Assembly (NCBI RefSeq): GCF_014652795.1
Contig: NZ_BMZM01000002.1
Coordinates: 248,001-312,000 of the forward strand
Reading direction: 5' to 3'
Source: Kushneria pakistanensis
GTDB lineage: Bacteria > Pseudomonadota > Gammaproteobacteria > Pseudomonadales > Halomonadaceae
Length of the DNA stretch: 64,000 bases
Under the pieces are notes generated by a model. The model was not told the DNA's origin and made no database searches. It worked only from the letters and a program-made list of their open reading frames with translations. This document shows positions 42,177 through 51,079 of this stretch, piece after piece. The position numbers were made by a program, and so were the translations under genes. Position 1 is the stretch's first letter; every line of letters begins with the position of its first letter.

Positions 42177-43010
42177 ATGCGCCGCGCGTTCGAATTTCAG
42201 TTTTTCAGCAGTCGGCATGTGCCGACGCTCAAGGTGCTCAGCGCCTCGATCAATGATTTTCGCTACGACCGCCATGCCCACACCGAATACGCCTTTGGCG
42301 TGACGCTGGCCGGGCGGCAGGATTTTTTCAGCGCCGGCACCTATCATCGCAATCCGCCGGGCAGCGTGATCTTTTTCAACCCCGAACAGCCCCATGACGG
42401 CGAGTCCGGCGGTGATCACCGTCTGGACTACGTCATGACCTACGTCTCTCCCGAGACGCTGGCGCCGCTTTTTGCAGCTGCCGCAGGCCATCAGCATGCC
42501 GGCAGGCTTTCAAGTCCTCAAACGCTGATCACGGATCCGGTGTTGCGCGATGCCATCGTGGCGCTGACGCGGCTGGTCAGGGAAAACGTCGGCAGCCGTA
42601 TCGATCAGGAACATCTGCTGCAACAGATCGCCACAAGGATGGTGCAGCGCGCCGGACGCTATCAGAGGATGGCTCCGGCGAGCACGCGTCCCGATGTGCT
42701 GCTGACGCGCGCCTGCGACTACGTCCGCGCCCATCTGGAGGAGGAGCTCTCGCTTGAGCGCATCAGCGCTGCCGCGAACCTCTCCCGCTATCACTTTCTG
42801 CGTCTTTTTCGCCGTCAGTTCGGCATGACCCCGCATCAGTACGTCATCAGCTGTCGCATCGATGCCGCGCGCGGTGCACTGGAGCAGGGCGCCACGCCCG
42901 GCGAGGTGGCGCTGCGCTACGGCTTTGCCGATCACAGTCACTTCAATCGGCGCTTCAAGCGCATCCACGGCGTCACGCCCTTTCAATATCAGCAAAGCCT
43001 CGCCCACTGA
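42177..43010 (+). CDS. AraC-family regulator (cupin plus AraC DNA-binding domain)
   Basis: 277 aa. N-terminal cupin-like sensing domain (HAHTEYAFGVTLAGRQDFF, then FFNPEQPHDGES) and C-terminal double helix-turn-helix (about residues 180-275) with LSRYHFLRLFRRQFGMTPHQYV and YGFADHSHFNRRFKRIHGVTPFQY. Sixteen bp separate it from a LysE exporter, a common pairing in which the AraC protein controls amino-acid efflux. Confidence 0.85.
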   Translation: MRRAFEFQFFSSRHVPTLKVLSASINDFRYDRHAHTEYAFGVTLAGRQDFFSAGTYHRNPPGSVIFFNPEQPHDGESGGDHRLDYVMTYVSPETLAPLFAAAAGHQHAGRLSSPQTLITDPVLRDAIVALTRLVRENVGSRIDQEHLLQQIATRMVQRAGRYQRMAPASTRPDVLLTRACDYVRAHLEEELSLERISAAANLSRYHFLRLFRRQFGMTPHQYVISCRIDAARGALEQGATPGEVALRYGFADHSHFNRRFKRIHGVTPFQYQQSLAH

Positions 43011-43025
43011 TCCGGAACCCATTTC

Positions 43026-43646
43026 ATGCTCGCCATCATCGCTTATGCCCTGGGCATCATGTATTCGCCCGGGCCCGTGAATCTGCTCGGTCTCAACATG
43101 GGACTTCAGGGGCAGGCCCGGGGCACCATCGGGTTTTGCCTGGGGGTGGGACTGGCCATGCTGCTGCTTTTTCTGCTGTTCGGGCTTGCCGGTGCGGCCT
43201 GGGTACAACCGCACGTGCTGGCGCTCATCGGCGCGCTGGGTTGCGGCTATATCCTCTATCTGGCCTTCAAGATCGCGCGATCCAGCATCGACCCGACCGC
43301 GCTGGAACAACCGCCGCGCGTGCTGCGCTTTCGCGATGGACTGATCATGCAGCTGGGCAACCCCAAGGGCATGATCGCCACCCTGCCGATCGCGACCCTG
43401 CAGTTTCCGGCTGCCGGCATCGATGGCGTCATGCTGCTTGTCTGGTCACTCGGGCTTGCGGTACTCGCTGTGGGCGCCCCGGGCAGCTACGCCGTGCTGG
43501 GCGCGCTGCTCGGCCGACGGCTGGAGAGCGCGCGTCTTTTCAGGGCCATCAACCTGATGATGGCCACGCTATTGGTGGGTGTGGCGCTGTCCATGGGGTG
43601 GGAGCATGTCTGGACACCGCTGATGTTATCGTCCGGGAAGGCATAG
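43026..43646 (+). CDS. LysE/RhtB-family exporter (linked to AraC regulator)
   Basis: 206 aa with six hydrophobic segments. SPGPVNLLGLNMGLQGQARG carries the SPGP motif of LysE-type exporters, and QLGNPKGMIA the NPK motif. Probably exports an amino acid or analogue; substrate unknown. Follows the AraC gene closely and is convergent with the FCD regulator. Confidence 0.85.
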   Translation: MLAIIAYALGIMYSPGPVNLLGLNMGLQGQARGTIGFCLGVGLAMLLLFLLFGLAGAAWVQPHVLALIGALGCGYILYLAFKIARSSIDPTALEQPPRVLRFRDGLIMQLGNPKGMIATLPIATLQFPAAGIDGVMLLVWSLGLAVLAVGAPGSYAVLGALLGRRLESARLFRAINLMMATLLVGVALSMGWEHVWTPLMLSSGKA

Positions 43647-43659
43647 GCCGTTACACGGT

Positions 43660-44379
43660 TTACGGTTTATCGCCCCGCAACCGGTAAAGTTCGCTCGCCC
43701 GGGTCAGGTGATTGCCCATCGCACGGGCGGCGCCCTCGACGTCATGTTTTGACAGGTAGTGAACGATGTCGCGATGCTCTCTGAGCGTGACGTCCTCGGC
43801 ACCCTGAAAGCTGATGATGGCCACGTGATAGTCCTTGAGCCAGTGCAGCATGCCCCGGGCGGTGGCTGAGAAGATGGGGTTGCCGGTCATGTCCGCAATC
43901 GCGTGGTGAAAGGCCATGTCGCGCTCGATGAACGCGGCACCGGTGGGCTGCCTTTCCATCTCATCAATCAGAGTCTCAAGATGGGCGATGTCCTCGGGCG
44001 TGGCCCGGGCCGCGGCCATGCGCACCATGCCGGTTTCGAAAAAAAGTCGCGCTTGTATGAGGTGATCGACGTTTTCCTCGGCGTTCGATAACAGCAGCCG
44101 GGCGGTGGTGTCGAACTGATCGATCATCGAGGCAACGCTGAATGCACTGACGCGCGCCCGCTCACCATGTGAAATGGTGATCAGACCTCTGGAGGCGAGA
44201 CTCTGCATCGCCTCACGAACGGCCGGGCGCCCCACGCCAAAGCGACTCATCAGCTCGCGTTCGGGCGGCAGCTGATCCCCCGGTTGCAGCGCGCCGCTGC
44301 GGATGTCTTCAAGCAGCCTTTCAAGCACCTCATCGGAAAGCTTGCGCCGTCGAATCGGCTCATCGGAAGTTGGGAACAT
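43660..44379 (-). CDS. GntR-family regulator of the FadR/FCD type
   Basis: 239 aa. N-terminal winged helix with LEDIRSGALQPGDQLPPERELMSRFGVGRPAVREAM in part, and a C-terminal all-helical FCD domain (about residues 90-225) with metal-binding histidines such as FHHAIADM and TREHRDIVHY-like segments. AAGGAAA precedes the ATG. Divergent from the MFS-TIM barrel-oxidoreductase genes, so it is the likely local repressor, released by a pathway sugar acid. Confidence 0.85.
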   Translation of the reverse strand: MFPTSDEPIRRRKLSDEVLERLLEDIRSGALQPGDQLPPERELMSRFGVGRPAVREAMQSLASRGLITISHGERARVSAFSVASMIDQFDTTARLLLSNAEENVDHLIQARLFFETGMVRMAAARATPEDIAHLETLIDEMERQPTGAAFIERDMAFHHAIADMTGNPIFSATARGMLHWLKDYHVAIISFQGAEDVTLREHRDIVHYLSKHDVEGAARAMGNHLTRASELYRLRGDKP

Positions 44380-44942
44380 CGAAGCGATTTCCTTGTATGG
44401 GACCCATCATGGCCAGCGCTGTGGCGTCATGACCCTGTGGTGGTCGATGGCCTCACGGGCGGCTTCTGCCGGTGTCGGCGTCCTGTCATTGTCCCTGCCC
44501 GGGGCATCGGCTTCAACGCCTGCCTGATGCCGTTCAGGCCAGTGGGTCCGGACAGGCGCTGCACTTTTCCCGATGGCCGCCCGGGAGACCGACAGGGCAC
44601 GTTTCGCTGTCAACAGCGAGGATCAATGCCGCAATGTCATTATACCAATGGTCGCATATGGGCCTTTTGTTGCGCCTGTCTTACTCAGAAGGACTCCGTC
44701 GTCAATGATCCCTTTCCCCCTCAAAACACGTGCTTTTGAGCTGTTTATGACCTTTTACGATGCAGGGCGATGTAGGAACACGTGTCTGTGTGCGACCTGA
44801 GTCGTATTGCGTCAGTGGTATGATGAGATGATGATCACTCCCGCCTGGCCAGGCCGTTATAAAGTCGATCGCAGCCGCGAAGGACTTTTGCCCATCCATG
44901 CCGGTGAACTGCCGTTGAGACGGCAGCGGGAGTGAAGTGATC
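44380..44942. other. Long divergent regulatory region between the FCD regulator and the MFS gene
   Basis: About 560 bp in which no convincing gene was seen. Small dyads that could be repressor sites: ATGGG-A-CCCAT at 44397-44407, directly in front of the regulator, and ACCA-A-TGGT at 44644-44652. TATGAT at 44819-44824 is a possible -10 for the MFS gene, with a poor -35. The length is unusual compared with other gaps here (mostly below 250 bp), and an unrecognised small RNA or gene is not excluded. Confidence 0.4.
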
Positions 44943-46298
44943 ATGTCTCACGCGCACACGGATGCCGTGGCGGCGTCTGCCATCCGCAAGGTTGCCATTC
45001 GTCTGGTGCCCTTCGTGGCCCTGATGTTTTTCATCAATTACCTTGACCGTACCGCGATCTCGTTTGCCGCACCCAACGGCATGAACAGCGACCTGGCCCT
45101 GAGCGCGGCGCAGTTTGGCTTTGCCTCCGGCATCTTCTTTCTGGGCTATATCCTGCTGGAAGTGCCCAGCAACATGGCCCTGCACCGCTTCGGCGCGCGC
45201 AAGTGGCTGGCCCGCATCATGGTGAGCTGGGGCGTGGTGGCACTGCTCTTTACCTGGGTGGACAGCGCCGTTGAACTCTATGCCCTGCGCTTTGCCCTGG
45301 GTGTAGCCGAGGCCGGTTTCTTTCCCGGTGCCATCCTCTTTTTGAGCCTGTGGGTGCCGGCGCGCTATCGCAGCCGCATCCTGGCGCTGTTCTATCTGGC
45401 CCAGCCGCTCACCACCGTTCTTGGCGCACCGCTGGCGGCCTCACTGATTCAGCATGACGGGTTCTTCTTTGGCCTGGCGGGCTGGCGCTTCATGTTCTTT
45501 GGCGTGGCCATCCCGGCGATCGTCATGGGCATCGTTGCCTGGTTTTACCTGGTGGATCGCCCGGCCGATGCCAAGTGGCTGACCGATGCCGAAAAGCGCT
45601 GGCTGACCGAGGCGCTTGAGCGCGAATCCCGTGAGAAGACCGGCAACGACCATGGTCGTCACGGTCTGAAGGTGGCCTTTACCAACGGCCGGGTCTGGAC
45701 GCTGGCCCTGATCTATTTCGGCTTTATCTACGGCCTTTATGCGCTTGCCTTCTTTCTGCCGACCATCATTGGCGGATTTGAAGCGCAGTTCGGCACCCGT
45801 TTTGACCTGATGCAAAAGGGCCTGATTACCGCCATTCCCTACCTGCCGGCTGCCATCGTGCTCTATCTCTGGTCGCGTGATGCGACCCGACGCGGCGTGC
45901 GTACCTGGCATGTGGCCCTGCCCGCCTTTACCGGGGCGGTGAGCGTGCCGCTGGCGCTCTACATGGATTCTCCGGCGGCCACCGTTGCCGTGATTACCGT
46001 GACGGCCTGCTCCATCTTTGCCGCCCTGCCCAACTTCTGGACCCTGCCGACCCGGTTTCTGGACGGTGCGGCTGCGGCCGCAGGCGTTGCCCTGATCAAT
46101 ACGATCGGCAACATGGCCGGCTTCTCATCGAGCTATGTCACGGGCGCCCTGCACGATCTGACCGGCGGCTACACCGTGCCGATGTTCGTGGTCGGCGGTT
46201 TCATGCTGATGTCGGGCGTTCTGATGCTGGCCATCAGCCGGGCACCCCGGACCGGCACGGGGGTGCGGATGGCTCATGACGGTGCCCAGGCACACTGA
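44943..46298 (+). CDS. MFS transporter of the anion:cation symporter (ACS) type
   Basis: 451 aa with 12 predicted helices and a central cytoplasmic loop near residues 205-235. FFINYLDRTAISFAAP, GFASGIFFLGYILLEVPSN and RFALGVAEAGFFPGAI are typical of ACS-family members that import sugar acids, aromatic acids and dicarboxylates. ATG 44943 has GGGAG 10 bp upstream; a GTG two codons earlier is too close. First gene of a three-gene operon (18 bp to the next). Confidence 0.88.
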   Translation: MSHAHTDAVAASAIRKVAIRLVPFVALMFFINYLDRTAISFAAPNGMNSDLALSAAQFGFASGIFFLGYILLEVPSNMALHRFGARKWLARIMVSWGVVALLFTWVDSAVELYALRFALGVAEAGFFPGAILFLSLWVPARYRSRILALFYLAQPLTTVLGAPLAASLIQHDGFFFGLAGWRFMFFGVAIPAIVMGIVAWFYLVDRPADAKWLTDAEKRWLTEALERESREKTGNDHGRHGLKVAFTNGRVWTLALIYFGFIYGLYALAFFLPTIIGGFEAQFGTRFDLMQKGLITAIPYLPAAIVLYLWSRDATRRGVRTWHVALPAFTGAVSVPLALYMDSPAATVAVITVTACSIFAALPNFWTLPTRFLDGAAAAAGVALINTIGNMAGFSSSYVTGALHDLTGGYTVPMFVVGGFMLMSGVLMLAISRAPRTGTGVRMAHDGAQAH

Positions 46299-46316
46299 TT
46301 TACCCAGGGAGATGAC

Positions 46317-47117
46317 ATGGCCATTGGATTGAGTACGTACGCGTTTTTCTGGCGCGGATCAAAGCAGGTCGACACGCCCATGACGCTCGAGGCGATGCTG
46401 GAAGAGACCGCCGAGCTGGGCGGGGAGGTCTTTCAGATCTGCGACTATCCAGCGATCGAGACCTTCGATGAGGCGCGTCTGACGGCGCTGCGTGACCGTG
46501 CGCAAACGCTGGGCATCACGCTGGAGCTGGGCACCCGCGGTATCGCCCCTGAGCATCTGGAGCGCTATCTGACGCTGGCCCGTCTGCTCGATGTGCGCCT
46601 GATCCGCAGCATGCTGTATGCCGGTGAGGACCGCCCTGCCCTGCAGGAGGCCATCCGTCGACTCGAGACCCTTCTGCCGGCGCTGAAACAGCAGCAGGTG
46701 ACGCTGGCGCTGGAGACCTACGAGCAGGTCAGCGTTGAAGCCCTGATGCAGGTGATCGAGACGATCGATGATGACCACATCGGCGTGTGTCTGGATCCCG
46801 GCAACTGCGTGGCCGCACTTGAACTGCCTGAGGCGGTCATTGCGCGCACGGCCGCCCGGGTAGTGAACCTGCACATCAAGGACTTTGCCTTTTCCCGCGC
46901 GCCCGGTTGGGTGGGCTTTCAGCTGACCGGCTGCCCGCTGGGCGAAGGGCTGTTACCGCTCAAGGCGATGCGCGAGGCGGTGAATCCCGAGGCACGCGGC
47001 ATCAACGAGATTTTCGAGCACTGGCTGCCCTGGCAGCAGGACGAGGCAAGCACCTGCGCGCTGGAAGCGCAGTGGACCCGTCACAACATGGATTTTTTAA
47101 GGAGTCATCATGGATAA
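46317..47117 (+). CDS. Xylose isomerase-like TIM-barrel protein (sugar isomerase/epimerase family)
   Basis: 266 aa, AP-endonuclease-2 fold. Likely divalent-metal ligands are E133 (LALETYE), D160 (VCLDPGNC), H186 (VNLHIKDF) and E231 (INEIFEHW). Enzymes of this family isomerise or epimerise sugars, keto-acids or inositol derivatives. GGGAGATG precedes the ATG; the 3' end overlaps the next gene by 8 bp, so the two products are expected to work in the same pathway. Substrate unknown. Confidence 0.8.
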   Translation: MAIGLSTYAFFWRGSKQVDTPMTLEAMLEETAELGGEVFQICDYPAIETFDEARLTALRDRAQTLGITLELGTRGIAPEHLERYLTLARLLDVRLIRSMLYAGEDRPALQEAIRRLETLLPALKQQQVTLALETYEQVSVEALMQVIETIDDDHIGVCLDPGNCVAALELPEAVIARTAARVVNLHIKDFAFSRAPGWVGFQLTGCPLGEGLLPLKAMREAVNPEARGINEIFEHWLPWQQDEASTCALEAQWTRHNMDFLRSHHG

Positions 47118-47985
47118 CGTTTACCAGCATATCGCGATGGTCGGCGCCGGCGGCAAGATGGGCATGCGCATCTCGGCCAACCTCGAGCAGAGCGACAGCA
47201 CGATCTACTACTGCGAAAACGCCCCTGCTGCGCAGGAGAAAATGCGCGAGGCAGGTCGCGAGGTCAGCGATATCGAACAGGTTATCGAGCAGTGTGATCT
47301 GGTCATTCTGGCCGTGCCCGATATCGTGCTGGGCAAGGTCTCCGAGGCGCTGGTGCCGCGCATGAAGGCGGGTGCCACGGTGCTGACGCTGGACCCGGCG
47401 GCGGCCTATGCCAATCTGCTGCACCAGCGTGACGAGATTCACTACGCTGTTGCCCACCCCTGCCATCCGTCGGTCTTTCTGGAGCGTCGCACCGACGAGG
47501 AGTGGGCCGACGCCTTTGGCGGCAGCGGCGCCGTACAGTCGGTAGCGGCGGCCTTTGAACAGGGCAGCGAAGCAGAGCGCGCCTCGCTCGAGACCGTCAT
47601 CTGTCAGATGTACGGTCCGGTGGACAAGGTGCACTGGATGACCGTCACCCAGCTGGCCTATCTCGAACCGACCCTGGTGGAGACCGTGGCCTGCATGGTG
47701 GGCACCTTCATGAAGGAGGCGCTTGATGAAACGGTTGAGCGCACTGGCGTCGCGCGGGAGGCCGCCGAGGCGATGCTTTATGGCCACATCCAGATTGCGC
47801 TGGCCGTGGCGTTTCGCAGCACCAACCCGTTCTCGGATGCCTGCATGATCGCCATCGACTACGGGCGCGAAAACATCCTCAAGGATGACTGGAAGAAGAT
47901 CTTCGAGCAGGAGGAGCTCGACAAGGTCATCGCGCGCATGCTCAAGATCGACAAGGTGCGCCGCGACACGCCGGCCCTGAACTGA
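47110..47985 (+). CDS. NAD(P)-dependent oxidoreductase with PGDH_C domain, D-apionate oxidoisomerase-like
   Basis: 291 aa. N-terminal Rossmann fold with VGAGGKMGMRI at residues 11-21, then AHPCHPSVF and a helical C-terminal domain containing LYGHIQIALAVAF and NPFSDACMIAIDYG, typical of the PF16896-type (phosphogluconate dehydrogenase C-terminal) proteins. Characterised members include ApnO, which oxidises and rearranges D-apionate; whether this protein uses apionate is not shown by sequence. AAGGAG precedes the ATG. No apionate-pathway partners such as lactonase, kinase or RuBisCO-like protein adjoin it, so the rest of the pathway lies elsewhere or differs. Confidence 0.75.
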   Translation: MDNVYQHIAMVGAGGKMGMRISANLEQSDSTIYYCENAPAAQEKMREAGREVSDIEQVIEQCDLVILAVPDIVLGKVSEALVPRMKAGATVLTLDPAAAYANLLHQRDEIHYAVAHPCHPSVFLERRTDEEWADAFGGSGAVQSVAAAFEQGSEAERASLETVICQMYGPVDKVHWMTVTQLAYLEPTLVETVACMVGTFMKEALDETVERTGVAREAAEAMLYGHIQIALAVAFRSTNPFSDACMIAIDYGRENILKDDWKKIFEQEELDKVIARMLKIDKVRRDTPALN

Positions 47986-48007
47986 GTCGACGCAGGCATA
48001 CGTTGTT

Positions 48008-48034
48008 GAAGGGCCGATTCAGGATCGGCCCTTC
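48008..48034. terminator. Convergent hairpin between the oxidoreductase and the MpaB-family gene
   Basis: GAAGGGCCGAT and ATCGGCCCTTC pair over a five-base loop. The tail is TACCCC on plus and CAACAACG on minus, so the element is bidirectional but weak. Confidence 0.6.
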
Positions 48035-48882
48035 TACCCCTTCTCGCCCTGCAGCCGCTCCAGCGCTCGCCGATAGGCGCCGCTTCTCACCGCGCGGCTG
48101 ATCATCGGCATGGCGCTTTTGATACCTCTGCGCACCGCATGTCGCTGCAGGCGCGACAGTTTTAAATCCAGCATGTCATTGGCCCAGTCGGGCAACAGAT
48201 CGATCCCCGCGCGCATGAACAGCGCCCCGGCCGGTCGCAGCACGAGATTGCGCGGCGGTGCATCCAGCAGTATCCGGATCACCTCGCGGGTGCGCTCGTC
48301 ACACACCAGCTCATGACGCTTCTCCTCGAGGTAGTTCGTTATGGCATTCCGACTGTCGGGCACATGGCGCGCACCCAGCGCTTCGGCGATGCAGGCGGTC
48401 TCGAAGTAGTAGCGGTTTTGCTCGGCAACGCTTAGCTGCGGGTTGCGATAGCGCAGATGCCCGGCCATGAAGCGGCTCATTTCGGCCACGTGCACCCACA
48501 CCAGCAGGTCGGGGTCGTCAGCGGCGTAGGGGCGGCCATCGGCAGCGTGGCCCTTCACATATTCATGGACCCGCCGCACCCGGGCAATCGCGATCTCGGC
48601 CTGCTCAAAGGTGCCGAAGCTGGTGGTGGCGATGAAGTCACTGGTGCGCCTGAGCCGTCCGATCATGTCTTCGCGAAAGCGGGAGTGATCCCAGATGCCG
48701 GCCAGCGCCAGCGGGTGCAGCATCTGCAGCAACAGCGCGCTGATGCCGCCGCACATCATCGGGGTGAAATCGCCGTGGATGTTGCGGACCAGCCCGTCAC
48801 GGGGAAAGGGGCCGGGGTTTTGATGGGTACGCGCCTCGCCCAGGCGCTCGATCATGGCATCACGCAGAAAGGTCGAGGTCAT
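48034..48882 (-). CDS. MpaB/DUF2236-family oxygenase-like protein
   Basis: 282 aa. Family motifs: GGISALLLQMLHPLALAGIWDHS near the N-terminus in part, then VHVAEMSRF and RYYFETACIAEALGA. Relatives include MpaB (oxidative cleavage in mycophenolic acid synthesis) and Lcp rubber oxygenase, which bind haem; haem binding here is inferred only. No pathway neighbours help. Confidence 0.7.
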   Translation of the reverse strand: MTSTFLRDAMIERLGEARTHQNPGPFPRDGLVRNIHGDFTPMMCGGISALLLQMLHPLALAGIWDHSRFREDMIGRLRRTSDFIATTSFGTFEQAEIAIARVRRVHEYVKGHAADGRPYAADDPDLLVWVHVAEMSRFMAGHLRYRNPQLSVAEQNRYYFETACIAEALGARHVPDSRNAITNYLEEKRHELVCDERTREVIRILLDAPPRNLVLRPAGALFMRAGIDLLPDWANDMLDLKLSRLQRHAVRRGIKSAMPMISRAVRSGAYRRALERLQGEKG

Positions 48883-48916
48883 GGGCGCAGGGCTCGCGTA
48901 TTCGGCGTTGGAAGGA

Positions 48917-48961
48917 CCGTCAGGGTTTCTGATGCGCTTTCAGTGTAGGACACCCTGACGG
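48917..48961. other. Long-loop inverted repeat between recG and the MpaB-family gene
   Basis: CCGTCAGGGT and ACCCTGACGG are perfectly complementary, 25 bases apart, in the 91-bp gap after recG. May be a weak terminator for recG or an operator. Confidence 0.4.
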
Positions 48962-48973
48962 GGGCCGCGGGGC

Positions 48974-51079
48974 CTACACCTGGCCGTACTGCCCGGCGGC
49001 CTCGCCCAGCCAGCGTCGGATCAGCGGTTCGACTGACTCGGGCGCCTGATCGAGCATGGCGCGGGTCAGGCTGCGCACCGGTTCCAGCAGATCACGATCG
49101 CGGGTGAGATCGGCAATCTTCATGCCGACCAGTCCCGTCTGGCGGGTGCCCAGCACCTCACCGGGGCCGCGCAGTTCCAGATCACGCTCGGCGATGCGAA
49201 AGCCATCGTTGGATTCGCGCAGCACCGCCAGGCGCTCGCGCGAGGTATCCGACAATGGCGGGTGATAAAGCAGGACACAAAAGCTTTCGACCTTGCCGCG
49301 CCCCACCCGGCCTCTGAGCTGGTGCAGCTGCGCCAGCCCGAGACGCTCGGGGTTTTCAATGATCATGAGACTGGCATTGGGGACATCCACGCCCACCTCG
49401 ATGACCGTGGTAGCGACCAGAAGATCCAGCTCGCCGTCACGAAAGGCGTTCATCACCTCGGCCTTCTCGGTGGCCTTCATGCGCCCGTGGACCAGGCCGA
49501 CCTGAAACTCCGGCAGCGCCTCGGTCAGGGTATCGCGGGTCACCTCGGCGGCCTGACAGGTCAGCGCTTCGGATTCCTCGATCAGGGTGCAGACCCAGTA
49601 GGCCTGGCGACCGGCCTGACAGGCGTTGCGAATGCGCTCGGTGACCTCACCTCGGCGCTCGTCCGATACCGCGACGGTCTTGACCGGGGTGCGCCCGGGC
49701 GGCAGCTCATCGATGATCGAGACGTCCAGGTCGGCGTAGGCGCTCATGGCAAGCGTTCGTGGGATCGGCGTGGCGGTCATGATCAGCTGATGCGGGGTCG
49801 CACCACTCACCTCACCCTTCTGGCGCAGGGCCAGACGCTGGTGCACGCCGAAACGATGCTGCTCGTCGATCACGGCCAGGCCCAGGCGCTGGAAATGCAC
49901 GTCTTCCTGAAAGAGTGCGTGGGTGCCGGCCACGACCTGTGCGCGTCCTTCACTGATCATGGCCTTGGCCTCGAGTCGTGCCTTGCCCTTGAGCTTGCCG
50001 GAAAGCCAGGCCACCTCAATACCCAGTGGCTCGAACCAGCGCTTGAGGCTCTTGTAGTGCTGCTCGGCCAGCAGCTCGGTGGGGGCCATGAGCGCGGCCT
50101 GATAGCCGCCGGTCACCGCCTGTAGCATGGCCATGGCCGCCACCACCGTTTTGCCGGAGCCAACATCGCCCTGTACCAGGCGCAGCATGGGGGTGGTCTG
50201 CTGGATATCCGCGCTGATCTCGCTCAGCACCCGACGCTGGGCGCCGGTCAGCGAAAACGGCAGCTGGGTCAGAAACCGGGTGGCAAGCCCGCCGCTGCCG
50301 GGCAGGGCCGGGGCGGCGTCATCCTGAATGCGCAGGCGAATGCGATACAGGCTTAGCTGGTGGGCGAGCAGTTCTTCCAGCGCCAGACGCCGCTGAGTGG
50401 GATGATGGCCGTCGGAAAGTCGTTCCAGGGGGGCATCCGGCGGCGGAAAGTGCAGGTAATCCAGCGACTCGCGCAGGGCCGGCAGACGAAAGCGGGTGCG
50501 GATGTGTTCGGGAATCAGCTCCTCGAGCGTGAGACTGCCCTGATCAAGATGCTCAAAGGCCTGACGAATCAGGGCACGCAGACGCGGCTGGGCCAGCCCT
50601 TCGGTGGTCGGGTAGATCGGCGTGAGGGTCTCCTCGACCTCATCAGCGGTGTCATCCTTTAAAAGCCGATACTCGGGATGATACATCTCAAGGCCGGTAC
50701 TGCCGGAGCGTGCTTCGCCAAACAGGCGTATCCGGGCGCCGCGGGTAAACTGCGTGACCTGGGCCTGGGAGAAATGAAAAAAGCGCAGCGACATGATGCC
50801 CGAACCATCGCGCAGGCGGACCAGCAGGCTGCGCCGGCGACCCTGGATCACATCGGATGCCGTGACCTCGCCTTCCACCACCGCCTCGTGACCGGCGCGC
50901 AGGCCGGCAATCGGGGTGACCCTGGTGCGGTCCTGATAGCGCAGCGGCAGATGAAAGAGCAGATCCTCGGCGACCTGCAGGCCGAGACGTTCAAGGCGTT
51001 CGCGCATGGCCGGTCCCACGCCCTTGAGCGTGTTGAGATCCGTCGCGCCGCTGGCGGGCCGGGTCACGGCAGTGCTCAT
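48974..51079 (-). CDS. recG: ATP-dependent DNA helicase RecG
   Basis: 701-aa branched-DNA helicase (693 aa in E. coli) for fork reversal and Holliday-junction processing. N-terminal wedge domain with LKGVGPAMRERLERLGLQ and LLFHLPLRYQDRT; helicase motifs GDVGSGKTVVA, DEQHRFGVHQR, MTATPIPRTLAM and QLRGRVGRG. Its ATG overlaps the oxyR stop (ATGA), so oxyR-recG form an operon as in Pseudomonas. Confidence 0.96.
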   Translation of the reverse strand: MSTAVTRPASGATDLNTLKGVGPAMRERLERLGLQVAEDLLFHLPLRYQDRTRVTPIAGLRAGHEAVVEGEVTASDVIQGRRRSLLVRLRDGSGIMSLRFFHFSQAQVTQFTRGARIRLFGEARSGSTGLEMYHPEYRLLKDDTADEVEETLTPIYPTTEGLAQPRLRALIRQAFEHLDQGSLTLEELIPEHIRTRFRLPALRESLDYLHFPPPDAPLERLSDGHHPTQRRLALEELLAHQLSLYRIRLRIQDDAAPALPGSGGLATRFLTQLPFSLTGAQRRVLSEISADIQQTTPMLRLVQGDVGSGKTVVAAMAMLQAVTGGYQAALMAPTELLAEQHYKSLKRWFEPLGIEVAWLSGKLKGKARLEAKAMISEGRAQVVAGTHALFQEDVHFQRLGLAVIDEQHRFGVHQRLALRQKGEVSGATPHQLIMTATPIPRTLAMSAYADLDVSIIDELPPGRTPVKTVAVSDERRGEVTERIRNACQAGRQAYWVCTLIEESEALTCQAAEVTRDTLTEALPEFQVGLVHGRMKATEKAEVMNAFRDGELDLLVATTVIEVGVDVPNASLMIIENPERLGLAQLHQLRGRVGRGKVESFCVLLYHPPLSDTSRERLAVLRESNDGFRIAERDLELRGPGEVLGTRQTGLVGMKIADLTRDRDLLEPVRSLTRAMLDQAPESVEPLIRRWLGEAAGQYGQV

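Noticed and set aside
44284-44739. Plus-strand frame of 151 codons before the MFS gene
   Set aside because: It overlaps the 5' end of the FCD regulator on the other strand and shows no coherent domain or ribosome site.
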